Assembly (NCBI RefSeq): GCF_000321045.1
Contig: NZ_HE578945.1
Span: 45,435 to 81,556, forward strand
DNA length: 36,122 nucleotides
Reading direction: 5' to 3'
DNA from: Phytobacter massiliensis JC163
GTDB lineage: Bacteria > Pseudomonadota > Gammaproteobacteria > Enterobacterales > Enterobacteriaceae
The notes under the pieces are model-generated. The model was not told the origin of the DNA, ran no database searches, and saw only the letters and a program-made list of their open reading frames with translations. Position numbers and translations under genes: made by a program. Every line of letters begins with the position of its first letter. Within the stretch, counting starts at the first letter, position 1. Shown here in pieces: positions 33,727 through 36,122 of this stretch.

Positions 33727-34458
33727 ATGCTGCAAAATATTCGAATCGTGCTGGTTGAAACCTCTCACACCGGCAACATGGGCTCCGTGGCCCGCGCAAT
33801 GAAAACCATGGGCTTAACCAACCTGTGGCTGGTAAACCCGCTGGTGAAGCCTGACTCACAGGCCATTGCCCTGGCCGCCGGGGCCAGTGATGTGATTGGC
33901 AACGCGCAAATCGTTGATACGCTGGACGAAGCGCTGGCAGGGTGCAGCCTGGTGGTTGGCACCAGCGCCCGTTCGCGCACGCTGCCGTGGCCGATGCTCG
34001 ACCCGCGCGAGTGCGGCCTGAAAAGCGTTGCCGAGGCGCAGCACGCGCCCATCGCGCTGGTTTTTGGCCGCGAACGCGTCGGGCTGACTAACGATGAGCT
34101 GCAAAAATGCCACTACCACGTGGCGATCGCTGCCAACCCGGAGTACAGCTCGCTGAACCTGGCGATGGCGGTGCAGGTCATTGCCTATGAAGTGCGCATG
34201 GCCTGGCTGGCAACGCAGGAAACGGACGCCCCTGCCCATGAAGAGACGCCGTATCCGCTGGTGGAAGACTTAGAGCGCTTCTACGGCCACCTGGAAAAAA
34301 CGCTGCTGGCAACCGGCTTTATCCGCGAGAACCATCCGGGGCAGGTGATGAGCAAACTGCGCCGTCTGTTTACCCGCGCCCGCCCGGAGAGCCAGGAGCT
34401 TAATATCCTGCGCGGCATGCTGGCATCCATTGAGCAAAAAACGCAGGACAAACTGTAA
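33727..34458 (+). CDS. trmJ: tRNA (cytidine/uridine-2'-O-)-methyltransferase TrmJ
   Basis: SPOUT-family methyltransferase that modifies position 32 of tRNAs using SAM. The product from 33727 is 243 aa (E. coli 246). It starts [20 protein letters not shown] with the conserved Asn-containing loop. The knot region is [16 protein letters not shown] and [16 protein letters not shown]. The C-terminal extension ends [10 protein letters not shown]. The same frame stays open upstream to 32794, but only because it runs antisense through suhB. A hairpin without T run follows the stop (34464-34489). Confidence 0.95.
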   Translation: MLQNIRIVLVETSHTGNMGSVARAMKTMGLTNLWLVNPLVKPDSQAIALAAGASDVIGNAQIVDTLDEALAGCSLVVGTSARSRTLPWPMLDPRECGLKSVAEAQHAPIALVFGRERVGLTNDELQKCHYHVAIAANPEYSSLNLAMAVQVIAYEVRMAWLATQETDAPAHEETPYPLVEDLERFYGHLEKTLLATGFIRENHPGQVMSKLRRLFTRARPESQELNILRGMLASIEQKTQDKL

Positions 34459-34535
34459 AAGCGCCTCCCTCTCATGCCGGAGAGGGGAGCCGTTGGCCTG
34501 ATAGCCACCTTAAGTAAAACCACACTAAAAGCCAA

Positions 34536-34560
34536 ATACCTGACTAATTTAGTCAAGTAA
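34536..34560. promoter_or_regulatory. IscR type 1 site A
   Basis: ATACCTGACTAATTTAGTCA followed by AGTAA: the 25-bp IscR type 1 form with the CTGACT...AGTC dyad. Directly adjacent to site B. Confidence 0.78.
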
Positions 34561-34585
34561 ATAGTTGACCAATTTAGTCAGGAAT
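34561..34585. promoter_or_regulatory. IscR type 1 site B overlapping the iscR -35
   Basis: ATAGTTGACCAATTTAGTCA followed by GGAAT, a second 25-bp site in tandem. Its TTGACC (34565-34570) probably serves as the -35; the -10 may be CAGACT at 34588-34593. [2Fe-2S]-IscR bound here would repress iscR-iscSUA, as in E. coli. Confidence 0.78.
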
Positions 34586-34669
34586 GTCAGACTTGCGCCT
34601 GCTATGCGACATTACATTAAATATTAATAACAACCCCGGGCAGGGGCGAGTTTGAGGCTAAGTTAAGAC

Positions 34670-35161
34670 ATGAGACTGACATCTAAAGGGCGTTATGCCG
34701 TGACCGCAATGCTGGACGTTGCGCTCAACTCAGAAGCGGGCCCGGTTCCGTTGGCTGATATCTCCGAGCGTCAGGGAATCTCCCTCTCTTATCTGGAACA
34801 ACTGTTCTCTCGCTTACGCAAAAATGGCCTCGTCGCCAGCGTGCGCGGCCCGGGTGGCGGTTACCTGCTGGGTAAAGACGCCAGCAGCATCGCCGTCGGT
34901 GAAGTGATCAGCGCCGTTGACGAATCAGTCGATGCGACCCGCTGCCAGGGTAAAGGCGGCTGCCAGGGCGGCGATAAATGCCTGACCCACGCGCTGTGGC
35001 GCGATCTCAGCGATCGCCTGACCGGCTTTTTGAACAACATTACGCTGGGCGAACTGGTTAATAACCAGGAAGTGCTGGATGTCTCAGGTCGTCAGCACAG
35101 CCATGAATCCCAGCGTAGCAACCGCGGACAAGACGCAATCGACGTTAAACTGCGCGCGTAG
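34670..35161 (+). CDS. iscR: Rrf2-family iron-sulfur cluster regulator IscR
   Basis: [2Fe-2S] transcription factor that represses its own isc operon when clusters are plentiful. The 163-aa product is one residue longer than in E. coli. The N-terminal winged helix (residues 1-65) includes [19 protein letters not shown]. The cluster ligands Cys92, Cys98, Cys104 and His107 are all present in RCQGKGGC...KCLTHALW. Two tandem IscR sites lie 85-134 bases upstream. It is followed by a structured 176-base gap and iscS. Confidence 0.98.
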   Translation: MRLTSKGRYAVTAMLDVALNSEAGPVPLADISERQGISLSYLEQLFSRLRKNGLVASVRGPGGGYLLGKDASSIAVGEVISAVDESVDATRCQGKGGCQGGDKCLTHALWRDLSDRLTGFLNNITLGELVNNQEVLDVSGRQHSHESQRSNRGQDAIDVKLRA

Positions 35162-35247
35162 TTTACCCGTCCTGTTTCGGGGCGCTGTGATGTTGACTGT
35201 GCCGAAAAACAGTCAGGTAAAATTATAAAAGTTTTCAGAATCAGGCC

Positions 35248-35267
35248 GGGGCGTGCACTCGCCCCGT
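35248..35267 (+). other. stable hairpin in the iscR-iscS gap
   Basis: CGGGGCG (35248-35254) pairs with CGCCCCG (35261-35267) around TGCACT. E. coli has a strong structure here that preserves the iscR message when the sRNA RyhB triggers decay of iscSUA; this hairpin is a likely counterpart. Confidence 0.6.
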
Positions 35268-35337
35268 GTACTCGGTCGTACATCCAGCCGGTTGCCTGAT
35301 TCCTTGCATTAGAGCGATGTACGGAGTTTATAGAGCA

Positions 35338-36122
35338 ATGAAATTACCGATTTATCTCGACTACTCCGCAACCACGCCGGTGGACCCGCGTGTTGCCGAG
35401 AAAATGATGCAGTTCCTCACTCTGGACGGGACCTTTGGTAACCCTGCTTCCCGTTCACACCGTTTTGGCTGGCAGGCTGAAGAGGCGGTAGATATCGCCC
35501 GTAATCAGATTGCTGAGCTGGTTGGCGCCGACCCGCGTGAAATTGTTTTCACTTCCGGCGCGACCGAATCCGACAACCTGGCGATTAAAGGTGCGGCCAA
35601 CTTCTATCAGAAAAAAGGCAAGCACATCATCACCTGCAAAACCGAACACAAAGCCGTACTGGATACCTGCCGTCAGCTGGAGCGTGAAGGGTTTGAAGTG
35701 ACCTACCTCGCCCCGCAGCGTAACGGCATTATTGACCTGAAAGAGCTCGAAGCGGCAATGCGCGACGACACCATTCTGGTTTCCATTATGCACGTTAACA
35801 ACGAAATCGGCGTGGTGCAGGATATCGCCACCATCGGCGAAATGTGCCGTGCCCGCGGCATCATCTACCATGTTGACGCCACCCAGAGCGTGGGCAAACT
35901 GCCTATCGATCTGAGCCAGCTGAAAGTGGACCTGATGTCCTTCTCCGGCCACAAAATCTATGGCCCGAAAGGTATCGGCGCGCTGTACGTGCGTCGTAAA
36001 CCGCGTATCCGTATCGAAGCGCAGATGCACGGCGGCGGTCACGAGCGCGGCATGCGTTCCGGTACTCTGCCGGTTCACCAGATCGTCGGCATGGGCGAAG
36101 CTTACCGTATCGCCAAAGAAGA
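35338..36122 (+). CDS. iscS: cysteine desulfurase IscS (5' part, cut by window end)
   Basis: PLP-dependent cysteine desulfurase that supplies sulfur for Fe-S clusters and tRNA thiolation. 261 codons are visible and the frame is open at the window edge; E. coli IscS is 404 aa. The start [19 protein letters not shown] is as in E. coli. The PLP lysine lies in [12 protein letters not shown], and TSGATESDN and [10 protein letters not shown] are intact. The persulfide cysteine (Cys328 in E. coli) is beyond the window. It is second in the isc operon after iscR. Confidence 0.97.
   Translation, partial: MKLPIYLDYSATTPVDPRVAEKMMQFLTLDGTFGNPASRSHRFGWQAEEAVDIARNQIAELVGADPREIVFTSGATESDNLAIKGAANFYQKKGKHIITCKTEHKAVLDTCRQLEREGFEVTYLAPQRNGIIDLKELEAAMRDDTILVSIMHVNNEIGVVQDIATIGEMCRARGIIYHVDATQSVGKLPIDLSQLKVDLMSFSGHKIYGPKGIGALYVRRKPRIRIEAQMHGGGHERGMRSGTLPVHQIVGMGEAYRIAKE

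Overview
The window is chromosomal DNA from a member of the Enterobacteriaceae (Enterobacterales). The backbone order glmY-glrK-qseG-glrR-glnB ... cadC-cadB-cadA-dtpC, hmp, glyA, yphH/yphG/yphB, hcaT, csiE, suhB, trmJ, iscR, iscS matches the E. coli/Salmonella glnB-isc segment, and most proteins agree closely with E. coli K-12 as I remember them. Placement of cad next to hmp is the arrangement I recall for Salmonella-type relatives rather than E. coli K-12. Backbone genes are GC-rich (about 55-65% in lines I counted). I do not name a species. No tRNA, rRNA, CRISPR array, complete insertion sequence or prophage was seen.

Region by region. (1) 1-4523: the sRNA gene glmY, with a sigma-54 promoter overlapped by a sigma-70-like one, three GlrR sites and an IHF-like site, followed by the overlapping glrK-qseG-glrR operon that controls it, then glnB (PII) and a terminator. 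(2) 4536-10467: an AT-richer sugar-catabolic island absent from the E. coli layout. A LacI-type regulator is divergent from a five-gene operon encoding an AllA-like cupin, a PfkB kinase, a FucP-type permease, a fructose-6-phosphate-aldolase-type enzyme and a GldA-type dehydrogenase. An 18-bp perfect palindrome lies between the two units. (3) 10519-17484: dtpC and the acid-inducible lysine decarboxylase system cadBA with its membrane-bound regulator cadC. (4) 17561-20600: hmp (NsrR site) and glyA (PurR-like and MetR-like sites), bracketed by REP elements including a 53-bp tandem duplication. (5) 20644-27576: a yph-type carbohydrate cluster: ROK repressor, large DUF5107/TPR protein broken by a frameshift in a G tract, a sugar-porter MFS permease where E. 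coli has ABC genes, and a mutarotase-like protein. (6) 27660-30073: hcaT without the hca dioxygenase genes, and convergent csiE. (7) 30198-32739: a DUF1007 periplasmic protein plus NicO-type Ni/Co transporter, preceded by a G-tract palindrome resembling RcnR/CsoR operators, then an unrecognised membrane protein. (8) 32755-36122: REP, suhB, trmJ, iscR with two adjacent IscR sites, and the 5' part of iscS.

The best candidates for something undescribed are the sugar island and the metal-transport segment. In the island, kinase plus FSA-type aldolase plus GldA-type reductase predict import, phosphorylation, aldol cleavage to glyceraldehyde 3-phosphate plus a small hydroxy-carbonyl, and reduction of the latter. 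The role of the AllA-like cupin is open.
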